A DNA stretch of 64,000 nucleotides from Bremerella alba (GCF_013618625.1 NZ_JABRWO010000001.1:558001-622000); one strand, 5' to 3'. Counted from the first letter of the stretch, positions 9,143 to 18,636 are shown. Numbers and translations: made by a program. The notes: a model not told the origin generated them from the sequence alone.

Positions 9143-12100
9143 TTAAGGAGTCATCACCGCTTCATCTAGATTGAGAATTGTATGGCAAAGCACCGTCATC
9201 GCCGCCAACTCGGGAGTCGAGTCGACAACCGTTTCCCCTTCACTTAGCCACTCGTTTGCGGCTTGGCGATCGTCGGCAAACCTGCGTAGTTCTTGCCGAT
9301 ACAACGCTGCGAGCATTTCCAACTCATCCGTGTCGATAGGCCTCGAGAGGATCCTCAAGAATGCCTCAGCAATGGCTCGCTCGATTTGGTTTCCATGCTT
9401 CTTACCAACGTCGCAGGCCAATACTTTGGCGGCTTCCACGAATGTCACATCATTCAACAATACCAATGCTTGCATCGGTGTATTGGTACGGCTCCGCTGA
9501 GCCACACAGATCTCTCGATTCGGAGCATCAAAGGCCGTCATGTTGGGCGGTGGACTCGATCGCTTCCAATAGGTGTAGAGACTTCGACGATAAAGTCGAT
9601 CTCCCTGATCCTGTACGAATCGCTGCGCCGTAAATTCGCTCCCCTTGGAAAGTTCTTCCCACAGGCCTTCTGGTTGATATGGCTTGACGCTCACGCCGCC
9701 GATCTGTCGCACCAAGAGACCACCGGCCGCGAGCGCTTGATCTCGGATCGCTTCCCCAGTTAACCGCAAACGCGGGCCCCTGGCCAGAAGCCGATTTTGC
9801 GGGTCGGTTTCATAGCGTGTCCTGCCAACGGAACTCGATTGCCGATACGTGCTGCTGGAAACAATCAAGCGATGCAAATGCTTGATATCCCATCCACTGT
9901 CGATCAGTTCGCTGGCGAGGTAATCGAGCAGACCAGGATGGGTCGGCAACTCGCCTCGCGTCCCGAAGTCATTGATCGTCTTGACCAGCCCCGTGCCAAA
10001 GTAATGTTGCCACGTACGATTCACAACGACCCGGGCCGTCAACGGATTGCCTGGGGCGACCAGCCATTGCGCTAACTGCAAACGATCGCCACTGCCATCA
10101 GGCATGCCTTCAAACAACTGCTCCGGCAAGCCCGGCTGCACGACGTCGCCATGCTGATCCCACTGCCCACCAACGCGCATGTGCGTGACGCGAGGCTCTT
10201 CTCGCTCGCGCATTACCATGGTCTCAGGAAACTCACGCTGTAGCAGTTCGATCTTCCGCCGTAGATCTTCCATCGCGGCTTCTAGACGCACGAAATCTTC
10301 GTTCGTTTCACGCAAGTAAAACTTCTTGAGTCGCAGCGATTGCTCTTCGGTGCGCTGTTCGGACGATTTGGAAAGCAACGCCGCGATCGGATCATCTTCT
10401 GCCAGAATCCTTGTCTCCGCGTCCGACCAGATCCGTGAATCAATCCGGATGTCATCCAGCAAGCCACGAACGACTAAGGTCCACTCGCCTAACGTATTCT
10501 CACCCTCGTTCTCCTCATCCAAGGGAGCAGGCGTCGTAGACTGCCACTTCAGACGTTTGCCGTTTACCCAGACGCGTGCATTTTCCGGCGAAGTCGGCTC
10601 GAGGGCAAACGCCAGATGCTGCCAAACGTTCGTTTCCCACTGGTCGCAGGCTGCTTCCCACGCGATGTTTGTGCCATCCACCTTTTTCAGGATAAGCGTA
10701 AACTTATCCTCCGCTTGGACTAATTCCAGATTGTTGCGATTGTCGTCATTCAAAGCGTAGAGAACCTGAGGGCGTGTGACCGTCGGATAAAGCCACGCGG
10801 CCACCGAGATGGGCCCCTTGGCATTGCGAAGCAAATTTATTCGAGCGTTTCCGCCGGCCAGTAAGGCCTGACCGTGCTTGCCGGTCGCAAAAGAATCGAA
10901 ACCAATGGGCGCAATGCCGTCTGGCAAAGGAGATGTCGTGTCGAAGTCAAGCTTCGCGATCAGCTTCTCTTCCGAAACGACTTCGGCCCGGCCTTCCTCC
11001 TTGGCTTTCGTTTCCCAGCGAGCCATTAACGGATCGTCGGCAGTCAGATAATCGGCATACGACTGGCGGAGTTCCCCTAGCATTGCTTCCAGCTTGGTAA
11101 ATTGCCGCTGCTGCTTTCGCGTGGGGCTTTTGATGACCGGCCCCGCGTTTCCGTATTGCCCGTCGAGGCCTTTCTCGTCGATGTTATCGAAGAAGGCCGC
11201 CAGTTGGTAGAAGTCTCGCTGCGAGATCGGATCGTACTTATGATCGTGGCACTGGGCACATCCGAGCGTCATCCCCAGCCAAACGGTGCCGGTCGTGTTC
11301 ACGCGATCGACGACATATGCATGACGATACTCTTCGGCGAACGCTCCGTTTTCGTCGTTCACCGGCAAGTTTCGATGAAACCCGGTGGCGGTCAATTGAT
11401 CGACGGTCGGGTTGGGCAGCAGATCACCGGCAAGCTGCTCAATCGTGAATTGATCAAACGGCATGTTTTCGTTCAGCGACTCAATGACCCATTCGCGATA
11501 ACGCCACATGTCGCGATGGCTATCGACGTTGTAGCCGTGCGTGTCGGCGTATCGCGCCAAGTCAAGCCAGTGGCGAGCAAAATTCTCGCCATAGGCCGGC
11601 GAGGCCAACAGACGATCGATGACCTTCTGCTCGGCCTGAGGTGACGTGTCGGAAACGAACGTCTCAATTTCTGCTGGCGTGGGTGGCAAACCGGTCAGGT
11701 CGAAGGTAACCCGTCGCAGCCAGGCATACCTGGAAGCTGGCTGCGATGGCCCTGCGGCGTTGGCTTCCATCTTGGCTAGTGTAAAAAAGTCGATGGCATG
11801 AGAGGGCCAGTCGCGATCCTTGACCACAGGAACATCAGGACGCGCAATCGGCTGCAAACTCCACAGCTCTTGCCACTGGGCTCCAGCTTCGATCCAACGC
11901 TTCAGGGTCGCAATCTCTTCCAGGCTCGGCTGGTGTTGCTCGTTAGGGGGCGGCATGCGGACATCTGGGTCACTGGCCACTAAGCGACGATAGAGTTCAC
12001 TAGCGTCAGAATGGCCAGGTGCGATTTGATCTAAGGCGCTTTCGCGTTGATCGAGCCGCAAATCGGCCTTCCGCGTAGCCGCGTCGGGACCATGGCAAGC

Positions 12101-12247
12101 GTAACAATGCTGTGCCAGGATCGGCTGCACGTCTCGAGCAAAGTCAACCGCAGGCTTCTCTGCGCGCAAGGCGAGCGAGGTCCCCAGCGCGCACGCCGAG
12201 AATACAAGCGATCGAAATAGTCGAACACGAAAAGAATGCACATGCAC
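9143..12247 (-). CDS. PSD1 domain protein: cytochrome-like, DUF1549, LamG-like insert, DUF1553
   Basis: A 1034-residue exported protein. An N-terminal signal sequence is followed by the planctomycete cytochrome c-like domain with a single heme motif CYACH (Cys48, Cys51, His52). DUF1549 follows at about residues 150-360 (FARHWLDLARYADTHGYN, GCAQCHDHKYDPISQRDFY), with a second CXXCH. Residues of about 425-600 form a concanavalin/LamG-like insert (ISVAAWLYPT, WQHLAFALE, LLDDIRIDSRI), suggesting carbohydrate or surface binding, and DUF1553 occupies the C-terminal third (GNPLTARVVVNRTWQHYFG, PNMTAFDAPNREIC). Known as a family partner of DUF1501, encoded immediately downstream. Electron transfer or polysaccharide processing has been proposed for such pairs; the sequence alone does not decide. 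Confidence 0.92.
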   Translation of the reverse strand: MHVHSFRVRLFRSLVFSACALGTSLALRAEKPAVDFARDVQPILAQHCYACHGPDAATRKADLRLDQRESALDQIAPGHSDASELYRRLVASDPDVRMPPPNEQHQPSLEEIATLKRWIEAGAQWQELWSLQPIARPDVPVVKDRDWPSHAIDFFTLAKMEANAAGPSQPASRYAWLRRVTFDLTGLPPTPAEIETFVSDTSPQAEQKVIDRLLASPAYGENFARHWLDLARYADTHGYNVDSHRDMWRYREWVIESLNENMPFDQFTIEQLAGDLLPNPTVDQLTATGFHRNLPVNDENGAFAEEYRHAYVVDRVNTTGTVWLGMTLGCAQCHDHKYDPISQRDFYQLAAFFDNIDEKGLDGQYGNAGPVIKSPTRKQQRQFTKLEAMLGELRQSYADYLTADDPLMARWETKAKEEGRAEVVSEEKLIAKLDFDTTSPLPDGIAPIGFDSFATGKHGQALLAGGNARINLLRNAKGPISVAAWLYPTVTRPQVLYALNDDNRNNLELVQAEDKFTLILKKVDGTNIAWEAACDQWETNVWQHLAFALEPTSPENARVWVNGKRLKWQSTTPAPLDEENEGENTLGEWTLVVRGLLDDIRIDSRIWSDAETRILAEDDPIAALLSKSSEQRTEEQSLRLKKFYLRETNEDFVRLEAAMEDLRRKIELLQREFPETMVMREREEPRVTHMRVGGQWDQHGDVVQPGLPEQLFEGMPDGSGDRLQLAQWLVAPGNPLTARVVVNRTWQHYFGTGLVKTINDFGTRGELPTHPGLLDYLASELIDSGWDIKHLHRLIVSSSTYRQSSSVGRTRYETDPQNRLLARGPRLRLTGEAIRDQALAAGGLLVRQIGGVSVKPYQPEGLWEELSKGSEFTAQRFVQDQGDRLYRRSLYTYWKRSSPPPNMTAFDAPNREICVAQRSRTNTPMQALVLLNDVTFVEAAKVLACDVGKKHGNQIERAIAEAFLRILSRPIDTDELEMLAALYRQELRRFADDRQAANEWLSEGETVVDSTPELAAMTVLCHTILNLDEAVMTP

Positions 12248-12380
12248 CCCATCGAATCAGGAAAGAAAGACGTCTTTCTTCCATCATATACACAGGGAGC
12301 GAATTTCGTCCAAGTGCGAGTCAAGGAACACCCCGCCGGAGGGCACCGCAGAGGGATCATAACGGTTAGACCGGTTGAGC

Positions 12381-13736
12381 CTAACCGAGACTGGTGACCC
12401 GCCCATTGGAGTCGCTGAAGTTGTCGGCATTGATGCCCATTGCTTCGAGCATGGTCACGTACAAGTTGCAAAGCGGAGTCTTGTCCGCCACGCGGACATG
12501 CCGGCCCGGCTTGAACGCGCCCCCACCTCGGCCTGCCAGTAAGATCGGCAGGTCGTCGTGATTGTGGCGATTTCCATCCGATATACCACTGCCATACAGC
12601 AGCATGCAGTTGTCCAGCAGTGTGCCGTTGCCTTCGGGGACCTCGCGCATCTTGGACAGCAAATAGTCGAACTGCTTGGTATGAAAGCTGTTAATCTTGG
12701 CGATTTTCTTTTGTTTCGCATCGTCGTTCTGATGATGTGAAAGATCGTGATGACCGTCGCTCACGCCTACTTGGGGGTAAGGACGATTGCTACTGGCATT
12801 GCTCATCATGAAGGTCGCGATTCGCGTCGAATCGGTCTGAAACGCCAACACGATCATGTCCAGCATTAAACGGCAGTGCTCTTCAAACTCAGCCGGAACT
12901 CCACTGGGTCGAGCGTAGTCCGGCATCTCGACTTCCTTCCCCTCTAGCTTGATGCTATGAGAAACGCGGCGTTCAACATCGCGCACTGCGTGCAGATATT
13001 CGTCCATCTTGCGGCGATCGACGTCCCCCAAACGATGCTGAAGCCGCTTGGCATCATTCATGACAAAATCGAGGACACTTTTTTTCCGACGATTGCGGAT
13101 CGCCTGTCCTGCGGCTTGTTCCTGAAAATCGCCATTGCCGAACAGCCGATCGAACAGAGCCTGAGGGTTTACCTCCTTGGTGACAAAGTTCGTATCACTT
13201 CGCCAGCTGAGATTCGACGAATAGACACAACTATATCCGGTATCGCAGCTGCCAGATTGGGCACTCGGCTCGAGCCCCAACTCGAGCGACGGAAACTTGG
13301 TTAAATGCGAAAGTCGAGCGGCGGCAAACTGATCGACCGAGACCCCGTTACGGATATCGGCACCATGGGTCTTATGTGGGTGGGCACCGGTCAAAAAGGA
13401 AGCCACACTCCGTGCATGGTCGCCGCCACCATCGCCCAAGGCCCAGCCGTTGTGCAGCTCGAACCCGGAGATCGGCATAATCTCGCTGCGGTGTTTGGCC
13501 AAGTGTGAAAGCGTCGGAGTCAGTTCCTTCAGTTCCCCTTCGTACTGCGGCCGCCAGTGGGGCATATGCATGCCGTTGGGAACGTAGAAGAAGCCCATCC
13601 GGACCGGCGGCTTGATGTCGGAGGAATCTGCTTTGGCGGCACGAGCCTCGGGGCACATGCTTTCCAACCATGGCATCGCCACCGCCGTACCAAGGCCACG
13701 CAAAATCATTCGCCGACTGAGCTTTGTGCTAGACAT
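12381..13736 (-). CDS. DUF1552 family secreted protein
   Basis: A 451-residue DUF1552 protein. The N-terminus carries a Tat-like signal (LSRRMILRGLGTAVAMPWLE), and the body shows family segments such as GFFYVPNGMHMPHWRP, FLTGAHPHKTHGADIRNGVS and the C-terminal LYGSGISDGNRHNHDDLPILLAGRG, the last resembling metal-binding DUF1501 motifs. DUF1552 genes usually pair with DUF1592 genes; here the partner lies 14 bp upstream and a good ribosome-binding site (AAGGGAG) precedes the ATG. Only 133 bp separate it from the following PSD1 gene, so all four surface genes may share one transcript. Molecular function unknown. Confidence 0.92.
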   Translation of the reverse strand: MSSTKLSRRMILRGLGTAVAMPWLESMCPEARAAKADSSDIKPPVRMGFFYVPNGMHMPHWRPQYEGELKELTPTLSHLAKHRSEIMPISGFELHNGWALGDGGGDHARSVASFLTGAHPHKTHGADIRNGVSVDQFAAARLSHLTKFPSLELGLEPSAQSGSCDTGYSCVYSSNLSWRSDTNFVTKEVNPQALFDRLFGNGDFQEQAAGQAIRNRRKKSVLDFVMNDAKRLQHRLGDVDRRKMDEYLHAVRDVERRVSHSIKLEGKEVEMPDYARPSGVPAEFEEHCRLMLDMIVLAFQTDSTRIATFMMSNASSNRPYPQVGVSDGHHDLSHHQNDDAKQKKIAKINSFHTKQFDYLLSKMREVPEGNGTLLDNCMLLYGSGISDGNRHNHDDLPILLAGRGGGAFKPGRHVRVADKTPLCNLYVTMLEAMGINADNFSDSNGRVTSLG

Positions 13737-13750
13737 CCAACAAGTCTCCC

Positions 13751-16072
13751 TTAGCCGCCACGCTTCTGAAACGGTTCGCTATGAACGATTGCTTGAATCA
13801 TTGAAGAGAAGCGGTAACCGCTCTTCTCCATTTCGAACTTCACGGCCTGGATCGCACATTCGTCGTAATATTCCACGCCTCTTCCCAATGCATACGTCGT
13901 CGCTTTGGAGATCAGGTTGTGAACGAACTCGTCCCGCTTCTCTTCCAACAGCAACTTCTTCAGGCCGGCGGCCCCGTCGAATTTGCGTCCGCCAGGCATC
14001 TCGCCGGTCGCGTCGATAGCGAAACCGGCGTCCTTGGTCCGCCACTGGCCTATCGCGTCGTAGTTTTCCAGAGCGAACCCAATCGGATCCATCCGGGCAT
14101 GGCACGAAGCACATGCCGCATTATCGCGATGCTGCTTCATCTGTTCACGCAGGCTACCGGTCAGCTTCTTTTGCGATTCCAGCGTTGGCACATCGGCCGG
14201 CGCTTCTGGCGGCGGCGTGCCGAGAACGTTGTCGAGAATCCACTTGCCACGTTTCACCGGGCTCGTGCGCGTTGGGTTTGAGGTAACTGTCAGCACGCTG
14301 GCCTGGGTGAGAATTCCACCTCGGCGACCATCGTTCAGTTCGACACGCCGGAAGTGATTCCCTTTGACGCCATCGATTTGGTAATGCTCGGCGAGACGTT
14401 GATTCAGGAACGTATAGTCGGCCCCCAAAAGGTCGAGCACGCTACGATCTTCGTCGATGATCGACTGGAAGAACATTTCGGTTTCGGTTTGCATGTCAGC
14501 GGAAAGCTTGTGATCGAAGTTGCCAAAGCGATGTCGATCAGGCTGAACGTTTTCCAGCTTTCGCATTTCGAGCCACTGCCCGGCGAAGTTCTCGGTCAGT
14601 TGCTTTGCTTTTGGATCGGCCAACATCCGAACCACTTGCACGTCTAGGTTCTGCCTGAGCGTCCCCTTCCAGGCCAGTTGAAGCAGTTCTTCATCAGGCA
14701 TGGTACTCCACAGGAAGTAACTCAAACGGGTCGCCAACGAATAGCTGCCCATTGGCAACGGACCTTCGCTTCCCTCAGTCGATTCCTCGACCTTGAAGAG
14801 GAAGTTAGGAGAACACAAAATGCCAACCACAACTTCGCGAATGGCTGCTTCGTAGTTCAAACCGTCCTCTTTCGCCATTTCGTAGAGGATCATCAGTCGC
14901 TCCATTTCTCCTTTGGTCACGGGTCGTCGAAACGCTCGTGATGCGAACCGAGCAATGACCTGCTGAGCGGCCTGCTTCTCATCTAAACCCTGCTGGCCAG
15001 GCTTCAAAAAGATGATCTGCCGGTGGGACGCAGGATACCGATCCTCAAGATTGGTATCTGGACCGCGCAGTTCGATCCGATTAATGAACAGATTGCGGTC
15101 GCGACGACTGGGGTCGGGATTGTCGGGATCGTAGTGATCATTGAGAAACGCAACCTCCAAGGGAAGCTTACCACGAGGTACGCGCATTTTGATTTCCATC
15201 GGGTGCTCGCTAGGGGCCTCGTTATCGACGGCGAACGTTCGATTCTCTTTGTGACCTACACGAACTCCCATCTTCGCTGGCTCGTCCCCGGACTGACTGG
15301 CATGCGCAAAGATGGCCACGGTGTAGACGCCTGGCTCGACTTCCAGTTCGTAGCTACCGGTGTTGTTCGACGGAAACGATAGCTGCCGCCCCGATACATT
15401 GCCGTGCTTCAACTTGAAACCAGCCAATGGTAATTCACTTTTGGGAATCAGCTGACTCTTGTCGGTTACGATCGCTCGCGACGCGATCTCGTCAGCCGCT
15501 TCGTAGAACTTTTCAAACAGAAGCGGGGAAGTCGACAGGACATCGCCAATGTTATCGAAGCCGTATCCAACGTCATCTGCCGGAAACGACTCGGTGGCCT
15601 TGTAGTCGATGCCCACCAGATCGCGAATTGTATTTTGGTATTCAACGCGATTTAAGCGGCGGATCGTTTCGCGGCCTGGGTTGACCGGGCCATCGCAGTC
15701 GACCGTCGATAGCGCGTCCTGAACCCACGTCAACACGCCTTGTAGTTCTTCACCACCAGGCTGGTCGTAGTCTTTTGGCGGCATGCTTCCGGTAACCAAC
15801 ATGTCCAACACGGACGACCATTTCTTGCGACCGGTGGTGGTGACCTCTTCCCAGGAGCGGAATTTTTCCAAATCGAACCCTGCCTCGGGTGCATCGCCAG
15901 AGTGGCAATCGATGCAGTAACTCTTCATAAACGGCACGACCGTGGCGTTAAAAGACTCAGCCATCTCCGCGCGTTTTGCTCCCAACGCATGCGACGCCGT
16001 CAGCGAGCACAGCAGATACAAGACGAACGGGAAAGGCCCGTACTTACGGAGCCCGCCTGATAGCCGTGACAT
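13751..16072 (-). CDS. DUF1592-type planctomycete cytochrome-like protein (DUF1587/1592/1588/1585)
   Basis: A 773-residue exported protein with signal sequence and cytochrome c-like N-terminus (heme motif CIDCH, Cys53-His57). It carries the usual domain chain: DUF1587 (RLNRVEYQNTIRDLVGID), a carbohydrate-binding-like beta region at about residues 220-330, DUF1595, DUF1592 (SYFLWSTMPDEELL), DUF1588 (RRGGILTQASVLTVTSNPTRTSPVKRG) and DUF1585 at the end. A second CXXCH motif, CASCH at residues 654-658, is followed by the family's RMDPIGFALENYD segment. It is the first gene of the four-gene surface block; its ATG has an AGGAG site about 9 bases upstream and lies about 65 bp downstream of the predicted promoter. 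Two heme motifs make it a likely diheme periplasmic or surface protein. Confidence 0.93.
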   Translation of the reverse strand: MSRLSGGLRKYGPFPFVLYLLCSLTASHALGAKRAEMAESFNATVVPFMKSYCIDCHSGDAPEAGFDLEKFRSWEEVTTTGRKKWSSVLDMLVTGSMPPKDYDQPGGEELQGVLTWVQDALSTVDCDGPVNPGRETIRRLNRVEYQNTIRDLVGIDYKATESFPADDVGYGFDNIGDVLSTSPLLFEKFYEAADEIASRAIVTDKSQLIPKSELPLAGFKLKHGNVSGRQLSFPSNNTGSYELEVEPGVYTVAIFAHASQSGDEPAKMGVRVGHKENRTFAVDNEAPSEHPMEIKMRVPRGKLPLEVAFLNDHYDPDNPDPSRRDRNLFINRIELRGPDTNLEDRYPASHRQIIFLKPGQQGLDEKQAAQQVIARFASRAFRRPVTKGEMERLMILYEMAKEDGLNYEAAIREVVVGILCSPNFLFKVEESTEGSEGPLPMGSYSLATRLSYFLWSTMPDEELLQLAWKGTLRQNLDVQVVRMLADPKAKQLTENFAGQWLEMRKLENVQPDRHRFGNFDHKLSADMQTETEMFFQSIIDEDRSVLDLLGADYTFLNQRLAEHYQIDGVKGNHFRRVELNDGRRGGILTQASVLTVTSNPTRTSPVKRGKWILDNVLGTPPPEAPADVPTLESQKKLTGSLREQMKQHRDNAACASCHARMDPIGFALENYDAIGQWRTKDAGFAIDATGEMPGGRKFDGAAGLKKLLLEEKRDEFVHNLISKATTYALGRGVEYYDECAIQAVKFEMEKSGYRFSSMIQAIVHSEPFQKRGG

Positions 16073-16135
16073 TAAAGAAAGCTCCTACTGGGGAAGATGA
16101 CGGGGCATTAAGGCGGGAATAAGGGGCAAGTGAAG

Positions 16136-16168
16136 CACGATTATAAGAATCGTGTGTAGATACGTCTA
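16136..16168 (-). promoter_or_regulatory. Predicted sigma70-type promoter with inverted repeat over the -10 box
   Basis: Read on the minus strand, TAGACG (16168-16163), a 17-base spacer and a perfect TATAAT (16145-16140) precede the DUF1592 gene by about 65 bases. The TATAAT sits inside an inverted repeat CACGATT-5 nt-AATCGTG (16136-16154). Such placement would let a dimeric regulator block RNA polymerase. The -35 match is 4 of 6, so this is a prediction. Confidence 0.5.
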
Positions 16169-16353
16169 TGGAAAATCGTACCCATCAGCAGCACATTAGG
16201 AATACGGATTTCCACACGAAATGAATTGAATCAGATAAGATAGAAAGACACCCCGCCACAGATGCACCTTCCACCAGCAAGGCGGGCAATGCAGATAAAA
16301 TGCATAGCCATTTCTGACAATCGTTCGTCCTTGCAGATGAGGACGATTTCGAA

Positions 16354-16394
16354 CAAAAAAAGCCGCGATCAATGCATTGGATCGCGGCTTTTTG
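16354..16394 (-). terminator. Intrinsic terminator after fabF
   Basis: GCCGCGATC (16362-16370) pairs with GATCGCGGC (16380-16388) around a 9-base loop; A-runs and T-runs flank both sides, so on the minus strand the hairpin ends in a U-tract. It lies about 20 bases after the fabF stop. Confidence 0.85.
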
Positions 16395-16414
16395 TGGGGT
16401 AACGGCAGGTTGAT

Positions 16415-17707
16415 TTAGTCGTTGAAACGGCTAAGGGCGAGCGTGATGTTCTGGCCGCCAAATCCGAAGCTGTTGTTCAACGCAATGTCGACCTTGGCCT
16501 GACGAGCTTCGTTGGGCACATAGTCGAGATCGCAGTTATCGTCTGGGTTCTCGTAATTGATCGTCGGCGGCAGCACGTTGTCGCGGATGGCCAACATACA
16601 GACAATCGCTTCGGTCACACCTGCGGCGGCAATAAGATGCCCCATCATACTCTTGGTGCTGGATACCGGAATCTTTTTGGCCCACTGCTCACCAAATGCT
16701 TCCTTGCAGCACAGCGACTCGACCTTGTCGTTCACGGTGGTGCTTGTGCCGTGAGCGTTCACATAGTTGACCTGCTCGGGGCCAATACCGGCGTCTTGCA
16801 TTGCCATCTTCATACAGGCAATTCCGCCGCGACCTTCCGGATGGGTGTCGGTAATTCGGAACGCGTCTGCCGTGGTGCCATAGCCGATGATCTCGCCGAA
16901 GATGGTCGCACCACGCGCTTTGGCATGCTCGAGTTCTTCGAGCACGACCATCGATGCTCCTTCGCCCAGTACGAATCCGTCGCGTTCGCGATCGAAGGGA
17001 CGCGAAGCCTTGGTAGGTTCATCGTTACGAGTTGAAAGGGCAGTCAGCAAATTGAAGCCCGTAACACCGAAAGGATGAATCATCGAGTGTGCCCCGCCGG
17101 AGAGCATCACGTCGCACGTACCACGTTTGATCAGTTCTCGGGCTTCGCCAATGGCCTGACTCGAAGCAGCACAGGCCGTCAAACAATTCAGGTTGGGCCC
17201 TTGAGCGTTGAATAGCGATGCCAGGTGACCACAGGGCATGCTGGGGTCTTGTTCCATCTCGCGTTGGGAATCGAGCGTGGCGAGCCCCTTCTTGATGAAT
17301 GCCGACTTGTCCCAGTCACCGTTGCCACTACTGATTGCCGCGACAACCATGTTGGTGAACGTATGGAAATCCTGGTCCCCTTCACCGCACCCCAGATACA
17401 CGCCGAAGCGGGTCGGATCCTTGATGCTATCCAGCACGCCGGAAGACTCGACTGCTTGCTTAGCAGCACCCACGGCAAATCGCGTATGGCGACCGGTTTT
17501 TTCCCAGTCCGCGATCTTCTCGCCACACTTGGTCACGTCCCAATTTTTGACCTCCGCTGAGATCTTGGTGGGGAAATTCGAAGCGTCAAAGATGCTCGTG
17601 TAGCCAACGCCGGAAGCGCCCTCTTTCAGGCCTTTCCAGACCGTTTCCACATCGTGTCCCATGGGATTAACCATGCCGACACCGGTGACAACGACTCGCC
17701 TAGTCAT
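16415..17707 (-). CDS. fabF: 3-oxoacyl-ACP synthase II (KAS II, FabF-type)
   Basis: A 430-residue beta-ketoacyl-ACP synthase. The condensing-enzyme triad is visible: Cys in LTACAASSQA, His in NAHGTSTTVND and His in SMMGHLIAAAG, plus the glycine-rich C-terminal NNSFGFGGQN. It extends acyl chains by decarboxylative condensation of malonyl-ACP. The start is set at the ATG at 17707 (MTRRVVVTGVGMVNP), where the fold begins; a frame continuing to 17767 adds an unlikely tail. It is last in an operon after two dehydratase-like genes and an acyl carrier protein, so it may serve a dedicated pathway and not bulk fatty-acid synthesis. It is not adjacent to fabD/fabG/fabH. A terminator follows. Confidence 0.9.
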   Translation of the reverse strand: MTRRVVVTGVGMVNPMGHDVETVWKGLKEGASGVGYTSIFDASNFPTKISAEVKNWDVTKCGEKIADWEKTGRHTRFAVGAAKQAVESSGVLDSIKDPTRFGVYLGCGEGDQDFHTFTNMVVAAISSGNGDWDKSAFIKKGLATLDSQREMEQDPSMPCGHLASLFNAQGPNLNCLTACAASSQAIGEARELIKRGTCDVMLSGGAHSMIHPFGVTGFNLLTALSTRNDEPTKASRPFDRERDGFVLGEGASMVVLEELEHAKARGATIFGEIIGYGTTADAFRITDTHPEGRGGIACMKMAMQDAGIGPEQVNYVNAHGTSTTVNDKVESLCCKEAFGEQWAKKIPVSSTKSMMGHLIAAAGVTEAIVCMLAIRDNVLPPTINYENPDDNCDLDYVPNEARQAKVDIALNNSFGFGGQNITLALSRFND

Positions 17708-17865
17708 AGAAGATTCTCTCCGCGCCGAAGGCATTTGGGGTGTCCAGAACTTTTCCGCCTGGACCACACACGTATTGTAGTTCGCTATATCGGCTAGGTC
17801 GCGTCCCAGCTTGCGATGGTTTCGTCAAGCCGCTGGCGATTGCACCAGAATTGGGTCTTTTGCTG

Positions 17866-18411
17866 CTACGAAAGCTTTGGGGGTTTGGCTTGCTCGAGCT
17901 CTGCATCCACCATGTATTGGGGTGGTTGAAGCGGGGAACCATCCTTGGCCTGGCCGACTTCATATAAGCCAAGCAAGCGTAGCATTGATAGCAGATCGGC
18001 CGGGAAGAACAGCTCGCGCTGCTTGTCTTTGTCGTTGAGGTGGGCGAAAAACAATTCGACCTCAGCATGCAACTGATCGCCGATGTGACTTGTCGCCGAG
18101 ACATACGCTCCGTTCTCGCGGATGTCGTTCATCGTGGCTGAGTATGTAAGCTTGTCACCAGGATGGGCTGTCCCATGAAAGGTGGCCTTGGCCACTTTGG
18201 CGAGGACAACCCGTTCGCGGAACGCGTAAACTTCGCCGGCGAGTAGTCCGCCGGTCTGAGCGATTCCTTCGATCACCAACGAATGGGGCATCACCGGCAA
18301 GTAACCAAAGTGATCGTGGAGATGGTCTTCAGCCAACGAGACACACTTCACCGCCTTGGCCGACGTACCACTTTTGAACTCAATGAACTTGTCGATCCAA
18401 AACCAACGCAT
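17866..18411 (-). CDS. 3-hydroxyacyl-ACP dehydratase-like hotdog protein
   Basis: A 181-residue hotdog-fold protein of the FabZ/FabA group. The active-site region reads EDHLHDHFGYLPVMPHSLV followed by IEGIAQTGG: the His of HFGYLPVMP and the Glu of VIEG correspond to the catalytic pair of FabZ. The usual PGV is replaced by PHS, so it deviates from canonical FabZ. N-terminus MRWFWIDKFIEF resembles the modified-FabZ subset seen in small FAS/PKS-like clusters. It lies between the acyl carrier protein (225 bp upstream, across a repeat) and fabF (158 bp downstream), all minus strand. It is paralogous to the dehydratase at 19123-19602; two such genes around one ACP suggest a heterodimer or two-step use. 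Confidence 0.8.
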   Translation of the reverse strand: MRWFWIDKFIEFKSGTSAKAVKCVSLAEDHLHDHFGYLPVMPHSLVIEGIAQTGGLLAGEVYAFRERVVLAKVAKATFHGTAHPGDKLTYSATMNDIRENGAYVSATSHIGDQLHAEVELFFAHLNDKDKQRELFFPADLLSMLRLLGLYEVGQAKDGSPLQPPQYMVDAELEQAKPPKLS

Positions 18412-18440
18412 CCCGACAGTCCCTTCGACTTCTCGCTGAT

Positions 18441-18478
18441 CCCCTCAACCGATTCGGATAAGGGGTTGGGATGAGGGG
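18441..18478. repeat. C-rich/G-rich intergenic inverted repeat
   Basis: CCCCTCA (18441-18447) is complementary to TGAGGGG (18472-18478), with further pairing of AACC and GGTT inside. It lies in the leader of the second dehydratase gene. The right arm (GGGTTGGGATGAGGGG) resembles that of the element at 3594-3649 (GGGATAGGATGAGGG), so both probably belong to one dispersed family. Confidence 0.45.
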
Positions 18479-18593
18479 GCAATGACAAAATTGCTCCGCA
18501 ACTCAATCCCGGTTATTACCAATGAACTCGGCTTGGATTTATCGTTCAATTCACATCAAGGAAATGAACGATTGCTTGTCATTTCTTACCGCT

Positions 18594-18619
18594 TCCCTCT
18601 CCCGTTTGGGGGAGAGGGA
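18594..18619 (-). terminator. Strong hairpin after the acyl carrier protein gene
   Basis: TCCCTCTCCC (18594-18603) is the exact complement of GGGAGAGGGA (18610-18619), a 10-bp stem with a 6-base loop, 18 bases after the acyl carrier protein stop. There is no U-tract, so it may stabilise or attenuate the transcript, not fully terminate it; this could raise acyl carrier protein over downstream genes. Confidence 0.4.
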
Positions 18620-18636
18620 GTCAGGCAGGAAATCAA

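Larger units (their letters stand above)
16073..16414. other. Gene-free stretch holding a promoter and a terminator
   Basis: This 342-bp interval separates the end of fabF from the start of the DUF1592 block, both on the minus strand. It holds the fabF terminator hairpin near 16354-16394 and the predicted promoter near 16140. Nothing else of note between them; the middle part is AT-rich. Confidence 0.6.
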
